Source: UWMA-0277 sp965183885 | Lineage (GTDB): Bacteria > Bacteroidota > Bacteroidia > Flavobacteriales > BACL11 | DNA: 64,000 nucleotides | Direction: 5' to 3' | NCBI GenBank assembly: GCA_965183885.1 | Contig: OZ238992.1 | Location: forward strand, 124,001-188,000 | In this document: one piece after another, positions 9,658 through 18,772 of the stretch | How the letters are laid out: the number at the start of each line of letters is the position of its first letter | Position numbering within the stretch: position 1 is the stretch's first letter | Translations under genes and position numbers: made by a program | Notes under the pieces: model-generated | Told to the model about the DNA's origin: nothing | The model's input: only the letters and a program-made list of their open reading frames with translations | Databases searched by the model: none

Positions 9658-11652
9658 ATGAGAAAAATACTACTCTACTCTTTATTGGCAGCTTTTTTAC
9701 TTGCTTGTACTCAAGAGTTAAAAACACCTAGCTGGACTGTTGATTTAGTTACTCCATTAGCAAAAACTAATTTAAGCTTAGATAATATCCTAGCAGGGGA
9801 TGATGCATTATTAGACACTATAAATGACGGCTCATTAATTCTATCTTATCAATTAGGAACTATTGATACAAATATCAACAGTCTTATCACAAACGGAGAC
9901 CTAGACATCACTTCAGCTGATAGTATTAATTTGCCTTCCTTTACTATCCCTGATATAATTATTAACCAAAGTATCTCACTAGGATCATTAATACAAGGAA
10001 CATCTTTATCTGGAACTTTAGTAAATGGAGGAATACCTCCTTTTATTCCACAAACTACTATAGGTGCAAAAACAATTAACCTTGACACAATTAATAGTTT
10101 TGAGGAGTTAAAAATTGAAACTGCTGTACTAGAATTTAAAATTGTAAATAAATTACCTACTGATATAGGAGACTTAAATCTTACTATCAAAAACCAAGAC
10201 CCTAACAATTTAATTGTAAATGATGACATTGTATACTTACCAAATGTAGGTTCTATTAATCTTATTAAAGGTGATTCAATAATTTTCACCAATAATCTTA
10301 ATGACGTTCTTTTTACAAACTTATTACAGATTGCTCAATCAAGTTTTAATTTTTTACAAAATATGAGTCCTACTATAATTGACACCTCTAATGGTTTACA
10401 ATTTAGTATGCACCTCCGAGATATAAAAGTAAAAAGTTTATCTGGAATTATTGAAAAAGCTATCCCTCTTGACACTATTAAAACACTAATAGATGTTGCT
10501 ATTGATGGTGTTAATATGAAAAAAGTAAAAATTGAAAATGGAGCAATTAATATAAATTTAAATACTGCTTTAGGAATGCCTTTAAACCTAAAGTTTTATT
10601 CTCCAAATATTATTCCTAGTGACACAGTATTAATTCCAGTTAATAGTGGAACAGGAAACGCTACAATTGATTTAAGTAATAAAGAATTAATCTTTACTGG
10701 AGCTAATAATGACACTGTAAATTCTTTCTATTTTGAATTATACGGAAGCATCCCTCCTACCAATATAAACTACACTACTTCAACAAATAATAATATCACT
10801 TATGATATTACTTTAGATATTGAACCAAGGTACCTTATTGTAGATGTTATTAGTTTGGATTTAGAATTAGAAAAAGACACTGTTACTTTTGATTTCTTAT
10901 CAGGTTTTGATGTTGGGAATGATTTTAGTCTTGAAAGTGCCAAAATTACCTTAGGAATAGAAAATAGTTTAGGAATTGATTGTGGATTTAATCTTAATGT
11001 TTTATCAGAGAATACAAATAATAGCAATAGCGCTTTAAATAACTATAACTTTGATATTTCAAGAGCAACATTTAATACTAGCTCAGAAATAGTTACTCCA
11101 AAATATTCGGAAGTAGATTTTGAAGACTTAGCAAATGTTATTAATATACAACCTAACCTAATTACTATAGATGGTACTATTGGGATGAATCAAGGAATTG
11201 ATAACTTTATAGTAATGGACAAAGGGATTACAATAAGTCCAAATATTGAAATCCCACTTTCCTTTATATCAACTAACCTTGTACTTTCAGATACTTCTGA
11301 TATTGAGGTTTCTGAAAAGATTAAAGATAAAGCTTTAAAAATAATTGTTCAAAATGGATACCCACTTAACACTAATATAACCTTAAACTTTCTTGATGTA
11401 AACAATTTAATTATTGATAGTGTAAAGGTAATTGTACCTGCTGGAAACCTAGATGAGGGTGGGAGAATTAATACCCCACAAGAGTCAATTTCTAACATTA
11501 GTTTTAATACAGAAAACCTACAAGACATAAAAAAAGTCCATTATTTAGCTCAATTTGAAACAAGTTCGCAGGAAGAATACAATAAGATATATAGCGACTA
11601 TATTATCGATATTCAAATAATTGGAGAATACAAAACTATAATTGGAGAATAA
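9658..11652 (+). CDS. Large surface lipoprotein, copy 1 of a tandem lipoprotein/outer-membrane pair
   Basis: Predicted lipoprotein of 664 residues. The signal peptide ends in the lipobox LLAC (C17), followed by TQELKTPSWTVDLVTPLA. The rest is beta-rich, with many S/T/N/D residues and no catalytic motif that I recognise. The protein coded at 13011-15056 is a paralogue: both begin, after the cysteine, with a polar stretch, a P-[ST]-W-x-V/D-D motif, then 'PL...SIDNIL' and a 'DxNxDSL' element, and both end with an 'eyxxIYSxYxxDI' motif. The stop overlaps the start of the DUF5723-like gene (TAATG), so the two are probably a translationally coupled pair. Function unknown. Confidence 0.8.
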   Translation: MRKILLYSLLAAFLLACTQELKTPSWTVDLVTPLAKTNLSLDNILAGDDALLDTINDGSLILSYQLGTIDTNINSLITNGDLDITSADSINLPSFTIPDIIINQSISLGSLIQGTSLSGTLVNGGIPPFIPQTTIGAKTINLDTINSFEELKIETAVLEFKIVNKLPTDIGDLNLTIKNQDPNNLIVNDDIVYLPNVGSINLIKGDSIIFTNNLNDVLFTNLLQIAQSSFNFLQNMSPTIIDTSNGLQFSMHLRDIKVKSLSGIIEKAIPLDTIKTLIDVAIDGVNMKKVKIENGAININLNTALGMPLNLKFYSPNIIPSDTVLIPVNSGTGNATIDLSNKELIFTGANNDTVNSFYFELYGSIPPTNINYTTSTNNNITYDITLDIEPRYLIVDVISLDLELEKDTVTFDFLSGFDVGNDFSLESAKITLGIENSLGIDCGFNLNVLSENTNNSNSALNNYNFDISRATFNTSSEIVTPKYSEVDFEDLANVINIQPNLITIDGTIGMNQGIDNFIVMDKGITISPNIEIPLSFISTNLVLSDTSDIEVSEKIKDKALKIIVQNGYPLNTNITLNFLDVNNLIIDSVKVIVPAGNLDEGGRINTPQESISNISFNTENLQDIKKVHYLAQFETSSQEEYNKIYSDYIIDIQIIGEYKTIIGE

Positions 11653-12968
11653 TGAAAATAAAAACTTTAATAATCTGTGCTATTATCTTATCAAAATTCA
11701 CTTTTGCTTATGGAGAAGGAGAATCTATTAAGGATACATTAACTACTAAATCGACACAAAAAGAAGAAAAGATAAATAGAAAGTATAAGCTTAGCATTTC
11801 AAGTAAGTTATTTTTTGAAAACTCATCTATAGATGCTAGGATACTTACTTCAGGAAATATTGACCCTCATAAAGATAAATTTTCAAGTAACCTACTTGAA
11901 AGCAATGTACTTGCAGTGCAAAGCAAACAAGGAATATCTTATTCAAAGAAAGCTTTTGCTAATAAAATAGGGTATAATATTTCCATATATGATAGAGCAG
12001 AAATGGATGCTTCTTTCTCAAAAGATCTATTTGATTTAATATTTTTTGGAAATAATATGTTTTTAGGACAACAACTTAACCTAAATAATGCTTCTTTATC
12101 ATTTTTAAAATTTCAACAAATACGATTTGAAGTATCAAGAAAATTTAGAATAGAAAATTTTAATAAATTATATTTTGACGAAGTAGAAGTAGGTTTGGCA
12201 TACTCTTACCTTATTGGTAACTCTTATTATTCATTTACGAGCAACAACTCTTATATTGAATTTGGAGAGAATGGCGAATATATTAATTCTCATTTAAACT
12301 TTACTGCAAAAGCATCTGACACTACATTTTCAGTTAATAACATTTTAGGAAATAATGGAAGTGGAAATGCAATAGATTTTATTTTAAATTTAAAAAAAGA
12401 TGAGAATTTTCTTCACTTTTCGCTTACTGACCTAGGAAAAATTAACTGGAATAAAGATGCTGTTTCTTATAGTTCTGAGAAAAATATTAATTTCTCTGGT
12501 ATTGTAATTGATGATTTGCTTAGCCTTAATGATTCTATTATAAGTCAACAATTAGATAGTTTAAGTGATATTGGCTTAGTAGAAAAATCAGGTGCTTTTA
12601 GTTCTTATCTTCCAACAACAATTCATCTAGCTTATAAAAGAACTATTCCTTTAAAATATATTGATTACCTAATGCTTGGTCGTATAAGTAAAAGTAGAAA
12701 AGGAGAAATCCCTGCAAACTACAAACCTAAATATTATATTGGATCTCAATTCTCATTAAAAGGACTATACCTTAGAACTTCTTATGCAAGTGGAGGCTAT
12801 ACCTCTAGTGCTTGGCAATTAGAACTAGGACAAAGCATGTTTAAAAAACATTTCCAATTTATACTTGGCTCTCAACATTTCGAAAGTATTTTTAAAGGTG
12901 ATAAATCCTCAAATATTGGTCTTTACTTCAAGCTAAACTTCCTATTTGGAAATATAAATCATAATTAA
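11652..12968 (+). CDS. DUF5723-like outer-membrane protein, copy 1
   Basis: 438-residue protein with an N-terminal signal peptide (hydrophobic core about residues 4-19, ending ...FAYGEG), then long alternating polar/hydrophobic strands and a C-terminal aromatic-rich end, which suggests a beta-barrel in the outer membrane. It resembles the Bacteroidota family annotated as DUF5723, an assignment from memory of the family. The paralogue at 15056-16294 shares the pattern: 'F.ND/FLDLI..GN', 'FQQxRxE', 'IDDLLSLNDSII', 'YLPTTIHLAY' and the C-terminal 'ILGSQHFE'. It directly follows the coupled lipoprotein gene, which implies that the two proteins form a complex at the outer membrane. Confidence 0.72.
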   Translation: MKIKTLIICAIILSKFTFAYGEGESIKDTLTTKSTQKEEKINRKYKLSISSKLFFENSSIDARILTSGNIDPHKDKFSSNLLESNVLAVQSKQGISYSKKAFANKIGYNISIYDRAEMDASFSKDLFDLIFFGNNMFLGQQLNLNNASLSFLKFQQIRFEVSRKFRIENFNKLYFDEVEVGLAYSYLIGNSYYSFTSNNSYIEFGENGEYINSHLNFTAKASDTTFSVNNILGNNGSGNAIDFILNLKKDENFLHFSLTDLGKINWNKDAVSYSSEKNINFSGIVIDDLLSLNDSIISQQLDSLSDIGLVEKSGAFSSYLPTTIHLAYKRTIPLKYIDYLMLGRISKSRKGEIPANYKPKYYIGSQFSLKGLYLRTSYASGGYTSSAWQLELGQSMFKKHFQFILGSQHFESIFKGDKSSNIGLYFKLNFLFGNINHN

Positions 12969-12998
12969 TACAGTAAATTATTTTTATGATTATTATAT

Positions 12999-13006
12999 TA
13001 CCTTTG
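12999..13006 (+). promoter_or_regulatory. -7 element of second lipoprotein/OMP pair
   Basis: TACCTTTG is an exact TAnnTTTG match only 4 nt before the ATG at 13011. Transcription from it would begin at or a few bases from the start codon, so the message would be leaderless or nearly so. An upstream TTTG is not clear. Confidence 0.45.
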
Positions 13007-13010
13007 TAAG

Positions 13011-15056
13011 ATGAAAAAGATACTTTTTTTATTTTTAAGTTCACTTCTTTTGTTTTCTTGTAAAAACGAGTTGGAACGCCCTACATGGGATGTTGACATG
13101 ATAGCTCCTTTACTACATTCAAAAATGAGTATTGATAATATACTAACTGATTCCACCCTACAAACAACTGAAAACGAAGAAGGGTTCATATCCTTAGTAT
13201 TTCAGCAAGATTTTATTGATGTAAACTTTGATTCCTTAATTAAGATAGAGTCTGTTTCAGAAGCAAAAACATTTAAAATTGACTCGGTTGATTTTGCTGA
13301 TGTTGTTATTGAGCAAGTTACTACTCTTGGAAGTGTGATTAATGACATTCCACTTGGTTCATTTTTATTTCCAAACGGAAGCCAAAAAGATATTCCTGCA
13401 ATGCCAGGAGTAATACAAAACGATACCTTATTAGTTGATGCTAGTGAGTATTTTGAAACCATGACGCTTTACAATGGGATGTTAAATCTTAAATTAAAAA
13501 ATGATTTCCCTACTGATATTGCAAATGTTAGCTTCTCTTTATACAACACTACTAATCAAAACTTAATTGCCAATTTTACAGTAGCACTCATTCCTAGTGG
13601 AACAACCTATACCGAAAGTGTTTCAATAGCTGGAGAAACACTAGACTATTTAATGGTTGGTATTATTGACAACATGGATGTTGCTGCAAGTAATGGTTTA
13701 GTCCTTATAAATTATGCTGATGCTATTACTACTGAAATATCTATTACAGAAATTCAAATAATGGAAGCAACCGCATATTTTCCTAAACAGCTTTTACATG
13801 AAGAATTTGTTGAACAACCCTTTGATCTTGGGAGTGCTAGAATTACAGAAATTGGAATAAAAAGTGGCTCTATTAAAATTAATGCTCAAAGTACATTACC
13901 AGATACAGCTACTATTATTTACAGTATTCCTTCTCTAACAAAAAATGGAGTGAAATTTGAAACTGAAGTAAAAGTTCCTCACAATATTAATGGAATACCA
14001 TCGGTATTTACTTTTGACTTTGAAGGCTATACCATGAACCTTACTGGAGAAGAGGGAAGAAATGGAGGCGATACAATCAATACAATTTACACAAAATTTC
14101 AAGCTTACTTAGATTCAACAGGAGAACTGGAGACAATACACCAAGTTGACAGCTTCTATATGTATAACGAATTTGATATTATCCCTGCTTATGCAAAAGG
14201 CTATATTGGAGAAGATACCATAACTTTTGGTCCTGAAGAGATTGAAACCAATATATTTAACAAACTAAGCTCAGGAGATATTGACTTAAAAGAAGCAAGC
14301 ATTAAACTCTCATTTGAAAATTATTTTGGAGCTGATGCTGCTATTCAAATTAATGAATTTAGTACCCTAAATACAAATAGTGGACAAACAGCTAATGCTA
14401 CTGTTGACCAAAATGGAAACCCTATAATTGGTACTATGTATCCTATCGAAAGAGCAAATGAGACTAATAACGGACTTCCTATAATTCCTACTTTTACTGA
14501 AATTACCCTTGAAGCTAGTGAAATGTTTCAGGTTCTTCCTGATAAAATGACTAGTCATCTAAATTTTTACTTAAACCCTAATGGTGAACAAAGTATTCCT
14601 GACTTTTTATATACTGACTACCCATTAAATGCTTCCTTTAACATGGAAGTTCCCTTAAGTTTTATTGCTAATGAAATTACACTTATTGACACTAATGACG
14701 TAAGTATTGGTAACCTTAATGCTATAAATATTGAAAAAGTTTACATTACAGTAAAAAATGGTTTACCACTTGATGCTGCTATTAAATTAGTCCTTTTAGA
14801 TGAACAGGATCTAGTAATTGACACACTACTTAATAACACATCAATTATTGCTGCTGGTGTAGATGATAACAATAAAGTAAATAAGATTAATACTACTACA
14901 CTAGAAATTGATTATTCCAATTTTGATCATGTAAAGAAGATAATAAGCGTTGCAAGCTTTACAAGCCAACCAGTTAATGAATATATTAATATTTACAGTA
15001 ACTATAAAATGGATATTACTCTTAGCGCTAAATTTAGTAAAACCTTAGGAAATTAA
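13011..15056 (+). CDS. Large surface lipoprotein, copy 2 of the tandem pair
   Basis: 681-residue predicted lipoprotein: hydrophobic leader of mostly L/F/S and lipobox LFSC (C17), then KNELERPTWDVDMIAPLL. It is the paralogue of the protein coded at 9658-11652, sharing length, the proline-tryptophan motif, 'MSIDNIL', and the C-terminal 'NEYINIYSNYKMDI'. It has an additional insert around residues 340-400 absent from copy 1. The sequence is beta-rich and repetitive in composition but no repeat unit is clean. The stop overlaps the next start (TAATG at 15054-15058). A role as a surface ligand-binding or scaffold lipoprotein is inferred from lipidation and from its outer-membrane partner; no enzymatic motif is visible. 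Confidence 0.78.
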   Translation: MKKILFLFLSSLLLFSCKNELERPTWDVDMIAPLLHSKMSIDNILTDSTLQTTENEEGFISLVFQQDFIDVNFDSLIKIESVSEAKTFKIDSVDFADVVIEQVTTLGSVINDIPLGSFLFPNGSQKDIPAMPGVIQNDTLLVDASEYFETMTLYNGMLNLKLKNDFPTDIANVSFSLYNTTNQNLIANFTVALIPSGTTYTESVSIAGETLDYLMVGIIDNMDVAASNGLVLINYADAITTEISITEIQIMEATAYFPKQLLHEEFVEQPFDLGSARITEIGIKSGSIKINAQSTLPDTATIIYSIPSLTKNGVKFETEVKVPHNINGIPSVFTFDFEGYTMNLTGEEGRNGGDTINTIYTKFQAYLDSTGELETIHQVDSFYMYNEFDIIPAYAKGYIGEDTITFGPEEIETNIFNKLSSGDIDLKEASIKLSFENYFGADAAIQINEFSTLNTNSGQTANATVDQNGNPIIGTMYPIERANETNNGLPIIPTFTEITLEASEMFQVLPDKMTSHLNFYLNPNGEQSIPDFLYTDYPLNASFNMEVPLSFIANEITLIDTNDVSIGNLNAINIEKVYITVKNGLPLDAAIKLVLLDEQDLVIDTLLNNTSIIAAGVDDNNKVNKINTTTLEIDYSNFDHVKKIISVASFTSQPVNEYINIYSNYKMDITLSAKFSKTLGN

Positions 15057-16294
15057 TGAAACAGCTAATACTACTTATACTTTTCCCAGCCTTATTATTT
15101 GCTCAAGAAGAAAGTTATAATCACAAAATTGAATGGAATACTACTTTCAATTCTGAAAGCAATGGACTTAGTAATAACTTTATTAATACTATGCTTTATG
15201 GAGGGCATATTACTGATGCTATAAAAAACGATTGGATTAGTTCAGGTAAAGAATATAATATTATAAGTTCAGAATTAAGCAACTCTATATCTTATTCTTA
15301 CTCCTTTAATAAAAAACATATTGGGTTTAGTATTGCTGATAGAAACATTATAAATGCTCGTTTTAATGACGATGTATTACGCATGGTTCTTCAAGGAAAT
15401 TATAACTATCAAAACCAAACTTTAGATTTTTCCAATACCAATATAAGGGTTGATCGTTTTCAACAGTACAAAATTACTTATGGAACACTAGTTAAAAATA
15501 TAAATATTAGTGGTGAGTTTTCTTATTTAAAAGGAAATCATCACCTATCCTACTCTATTGATAAAGGAAGTATTTACACTTCTGATTATGGAACATTCCT
15601 AGATGTTAATTACAATATGGATGCTTTTATAACTGACACCGCTAACCTTAACCCTTTTGCTACAAACGGAAATGGATTAGCACTTGGGATTAATACTCAT
15701 TTTACAATAAAAAGGCATGATATTAACTTTTTCCTTACTGATTTAGGTTTTATAATGTGGAACCCAACAGCTACTACTCTAGTTATGGATAGCAGCTTTA
15801 ACTTTGCAGGAATAGAAGTTGATGATATATTAAGTTTCAATGATTCAATAATTGATACTTATAACATTCAAGATGAATTAGAAACAAGAAGAAGCTCCTT
15901 TAAAACCTATATCCCTGCTAATATAGGGTTCTCGGTTACTAAGGCTACTAATTTTAGTATATTTAGTGTAATTACCGCAGGAATACATGCAAAATGGCAA
16001 GCTTATAAAGATGATAGTCCATTATCATTTTCTAAAATAGGACAAGGACTTAAGGAGTCTAACTATGCTCCTTTATATTATCTAAAATCAGAAATCCCTT
16101 TAAAATATTTAACTGTATCACCTACCCTATCACATGGGGGGTATTCTAATAACTTTAACCTTGACCTTTCGCTTTCTTTCTCAATTAAAAAGAAAACTGA
16201 TTGTATACTAGGCTCTCAACACCTTGAAGATTTAGCTTTAGGAAAAAAAGCTACAAGCTTAAGCATTTACCTTAAACTCATAACTCAATTTTAA
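15056..16294 (+). CDS. DUF5723-like outer-membrane protein, copy 2
   Basis: 412 residues with a short signal peptide (hydrophobic core 3-14, cleavage after LFAQ). Outer-membrane beta-barrel character is suggested by alternating strands and a C-terminal strand ending in Phe (LKLITQF). It is a paralogue of the 11652-12968 product; shared segments include 'RFQQYKITYG', 'VDDILSFNDSIID', 'TYIPANIGF' and 'ILGSQHLE'. It is followed after 2 nt by kdsA, which suggests co-transcription with lipopolysaccharide synthesis, although the spacing might be accidental. Confidence 0.72.
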   Translation: MKQLILLILFPALLFAQEESYNHKIEWNTTFNSESNGLSNNFINTMLYGGHITDAIKNDWISSGKEYNIISSELSNSISYSYSFNKKHIGFSIADRNIINARFNDDVLRMVLQGNYNYQNQTLDFSNTNIRVDRFQQYKITYGTLVKNINISGEFSYLKGNHHLSYSIDKGSIYTSDYGTFLDVNYNMDAFITDTANLNPFATNGNGLALGINTHFTIKRHDINFFLTDLGFIMWNPTATTLVMDSSFNFAGIEVDDILSFNDSIIDTYNIQDELETRRSSFKTYIPANIGFSVTKATNFSIFSVITAGIHAKWQAYKDDSPLSFSKIGQGLKESNYAPLYYLKSEIPLKYLTVSPTLSHGGYSNNFNLDLSLSFSIKKKTDCILGSQHLEDLALGKKATSLSIYLKLITQF

Positions 16295-16296
16295 TC

Positions 16297-17106
16297 ATGT
16301 TAGCAAAAATTAATAATATTCAACACCAAAGAAGTGGTAACTTTTTTTTATTAGCAGGACCTTGCGCTATTGAAGGTGAAGCAATGGCAATGGAAATCGC
16401 TGAAAAAATACTTCATATTACCAATAAGCTAGAAATTCCATTTATTTTTAAAGGTTCTTACCGTAAAGCTAACCGCTCAAGGCTTGACTCTTTTACTGGT
16501 ATAGGTGATATTGAAGCATTAACTATTCTTAAAAAAGTAGGTGAACGATTTAACATTCCAACAGTGACAGATATACATACTGCTCAAGAAGCTGCAATAG
16601 CAGCACAATATGTTGATGTTTTACAGATTCCTGCTTTTCTGTGCCGTCAAACTGATTTATTAGTTGCAGCAGCTAAAACAGGAAAAGTTGTAAATATTAA
16701 AAAAGGACAATTTTTAGCGCCTGAAAGCATGATACATGCAGTTACTAAAGTAAAAGAAAGTGGTAATAATGCGGTAATGCTAACTGATAGAGGTACTATG
16801 TTTGGCTACCAAGATATGGTAGTTGACTTTAGAGGAATTCCTGCTATGCAAGAATTTGGAGTGCCTGTAATTTTGGATATCACACACTCTCTACAACAAC
16901 CTAACCAAAGTAGTGGTGTAACAGGTGGTAAACCCGCTTTAATTGAAACTATTGCAAAAGCAGGGGTAGCTACAGGTGTTGATGGCTTATTCTTAGAAAC
17001 ACATCCAAACCCTAGTGAAGCAAAATCAGATGGAGCAAATATGTTACCCCTAGATCAACTAGAGGACTTATTAACTAAATTAGTGAAGCTTAGAAAAGCT
17101 TTATAA
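16297..17106 (+). CDS. kdsA: 3-deoxy-8-phosphooctulonate synthase (Kdo8P synthase)
   Basis: Condenses phosphoenolpyruvate with arabinose 5-phosphate to Kdo-8-phosphate for the inner core of lipopolysaccharide. The TIM-barrel family signatures are intact: LAGPCAIEGE at residues 19-28, FKGSYRKANRSR near 50, TDIHTAQEA near 91, KKGQFLAPESM, TDRGTMFGYQ and DITHSLQQPNQSSGVTGGK. The length of 269 residues is standard. It starts 2 nt after the DUF5723-like gene and ends overlapping by 6 nt the end of the convergent 17101-17565 gene. Related lipopolysaccharide genes occur nearby: a KdsC-like phosphatase (25331), an LptD-like protein (22272) and lpxB (34352). Confidence 0.96.
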   Translation: MLAKINNIQHQRSGNFFLLAGPCAIEGEAMAMEIAEKILHITNKLEIPFIFKGSYRKANRSRLDSFTGIGDIEALTILKKVGERFNIPTVTDIHTAQEAAIAAQYVDVLQIPAFLCRQTDLLVAAAKTGKVVNIKKGQFLAPESMIHAVTKVKESGNNAVMLTDRGTMFGYQDMVVDFRGIPAMQEFGVPVILDITHSLQQPNQSSGVTGGKPALIETIAKAGVATGVDGLFLETHPNPSEAKSDGANMLPLDQLEDLLTKLVKLRKAL

Positions 17107-17565
17107 AAAGGTCTTACACCAACCCTCACTTATTGGCTTTAACCAAATAGTTAGTTCAGCTTTTTTAAGCACTGTAAGGTCGTAGAACAAAGTGTCAGAA
17201 TTTGCTATACTTCCTAATTTAAAAGAAGGGACGCAGACAATAGCATCCTCAATTTTACAGAATACATTTAGCCTATTCATTAAAGAGATATTAAGTTCTT
17301 GTTCCAACTCTTGTATTAATCGTTGTAAACCATCCATTGAGCAACCTCCTACTCCATATATTGAGTCATCAAGAGCTATTACAACAAATCTATTTTCAAA
17401 TATATTAAAAGATGCTGTTAGTTCTTTTTGATGATATTCCCAAGTTTTAAGAAACTCAGATAATTTATTAGCAATTACACCTTGCTGTTCTTTAGTTAGT
17501 TCTGTTTCTGATCCATATACCCAAAGGCGTGAATCATCTGACAAAGATTTAAATTCTGTAAGCAT
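17101..17565 (-). CDS. Conserved Bacteroidota protein of unknown function
   Basis: Small soluble protein (154 residues from the start chosen here; 161 from an upstream ATG at 17586). The 17565 start is preferred because it begins 4 nt after the stop of the upstream gene, whereas 17586 lies inside that gene. The N-terminus MLTEFKSLSDDSRLWVYGS and the central 'NRFVVIALDD...GGCSMDG' segment match a family that in flavobacterial genomes is often labelled 'ABC transporter ATPase'. No Walker motif is present, so I regard that label as wrong and the function as unknown. It probably sits at the end of the operon that starts with the amidase gene. Confidence 0.75.
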   Translation of the reverse strand: MLTEFKSLSDDSRLWVYGSETELTKEQQGVIANKLSEFLKTWEYHQKELTASFNIFENRFVVIALDDSIYGVGGCSMDGLQRLIQELEQELNISLMNRLNVFCKIEDAIVCVPSFKLGSIANSDTLFYDLTVLKKAELTIWLKPISEGWCKTFL

Positions 17566-17569
17566 TAAT

Positions 17570-18346
17570 TTAAATGTTTTCTGCAATTAATTCTGCAATA
17601 TCCTTAACCTCAGCACTACCTTCATCTAATATCTTTACACCGTCAGTCATCATAGTGTTACAAAACGGACAACCTGTTGCAATAACATTCGGTTTTATAG
17701 CTAAAGCCTCTTTAGTTCTTACAATATTTACATCAGCAGTACCATTTTCTGGTTCTTTAAACATCTGTGCTCCACCAGCTCCACAACAAAAAGATTTACG
17801 CTTATTCTTTGGCATCTCAACTAAATCAACTCCTAAAGCTGAAATTAAATTTCTTGGTGCATCATATACATCATTAGCACGCCCTAAATAGCAAGGGTCA
17901 TGATAAGTAACCTTTTGTCCTTTTAGGTTTTCTTTTATAACAAGCTTTCCTGTAGCTACTAGTTCCTCAATAAACTCTGTATGATGTTGTACTATATAAT
18001 CACCTCCTAAGCCTTTATATTCATTTTTAAGGGTATTATATGAGTGCGGACAAGTAGTAACTATACGCTTTACATTATAAGCATTCATTACTTCAATATT
18101 CATCATCGCTTGCATTTGGAAAAGAAACTCATTTCCAGCTCTTTTAGCAGCATCTCCTGATGATGATTCTTCAGTTCCTAATACCCCAAAGTTTACATTT
18201 GCAGCATTCATAATCTTTACAAAGGAACGGGTTATTTTCTTTGCTCTGTCATCAAAACTTCCTGCTGACCCTACCCAAAATAGCACATCAGCTTCTTTAC
18301 CTTCGGCCATAAATTCAGCCATTGTTTTTACTGTAATATCACTCAT
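17570..18346 (-). CDS. CCG-domain Fe-S oxidoreductase subunit (HdrB/GlpC-like)
   Basis: 258-residue (Fe-S)-binding protein with one complete cysteine-rich CCG domain: C152 in HDPCYLGR, C187-C188 in FCCGAGG and C226xxC229 in TGCPFCN. A partial first domain retains C99 in VTTCPHSYN. Such domains occur in HdrB, GlpC and LutA and bind a 4Fe-4S or noncubane cluster at the end of an electron chain. The membrane Fe-S protein coded at 18765-20075 is its natural partner (together resembling HdrD/E or a split GlcF-type oxidoreductase). The physiological substrate cannot be read from the sequence. The genes flank a HAD gene in the same operon. Confidence 0.86.
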   Translation of the reverse strand: MSDITVKTMAEFMAEGKEADVLFWVGSAGSFDDRAKKITRSFVKIMNAANVNFGVLGTEESSSGDAAKRAGNEFLFQMQAMMNIEVMNAYNVKRIVTTCPHSYNTLKNEYKGLGGDYIVQHHTEFIEELVATGKLVIKENLKGQKVTYHDPCYLGRANDVYDAPRNLISALGVDLVEMPKNKRKSFCCGAGGAQMFKEPENGTADVNIVRTKEALAIKPNVIATGCPFCNTMMTDGVKILDEGSAEVKDIAELIAENI

Positions 18347-18349
18347 AAC

Positions 18350-18772
18350 TTATGATTTAAATACTTGTATTTTAACTTCCTTTTCAACCAAATCGGTAAA
18401 CTTACCATCAAATCGGGTAGCTCTTACAATATGGTTATCTACCCAATGATAATTTCCTCCTCTAGGTTTACCCATTAATAAGCCATGGTATTTAAACCCA
18501 TTTTCTTTTAACCAAACTTCTGTTACTTCTCTATGCTGCTCTACCCTTGAGGTAAAAAAAGTAATATAATGCCCTTGCTCATACCAATTATTAAGCGTTT
18601 CTAAAGCATCAGGATACAATGCTGCTGTTGCCATACGTTCTGGCTCTTCATTAGGAATGTCATCGCAGATTGTACCATCAATATCAATTAGGTAATTTTT
18701 CACCTCATCAGGAAGTACAGGACTAATATGCTTTCCATCAACAATTTTCTCTACTAAATCCATTTTACTCAT
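18350..18772 (-). CDS. HAD-superfamily hydrolase
   Basis: 140-residue single-domain HAD protein. Motif I is LIDIDGTICDD with nucleophile D30 and D32; motif II is FFTSRVEQHREVT, and the later GKPRGGNYHWVDNH may supply the lysine and acidic residues of motifs III/IV. No cap domain is apparent. Relatives are annotated variously as phosphoheptose isomerase or LNS2-like; no isomerase motif is present here. It overlaps the upstream Fe-S gene by 8 nt and precedes the CCG gene by 3 nt, so it is co-translated with an electron-transfer module to which it has no obvious link. Confidence 0.82.
   Translation of the reverse strand: MSKMDLVEKIVDGKHISPVLPDEVKNYLIDIDGTICDDIPNEEPERMATAALYPDALETLNNWYEQGHYITFFTSRVEQHREVTEVWLKENGFKYHGLLMGKPRGGNYHWVDNHIVRATRFDGKFTDLVEKEVKIQVFKS

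Noticed and set aside
9849..10292. Minus-strand 147-codon frame inside the first large lipoprotein gene.
   Set aside because: Complement of a gene with a clear signal peptide and paralogue; composition is not protein-like.
17101..17586. 'ABC transporter ATPase' label often attached to this family.
   Set aside because: No Walker A, Walker B or signature motif is present in the 154-residue product.
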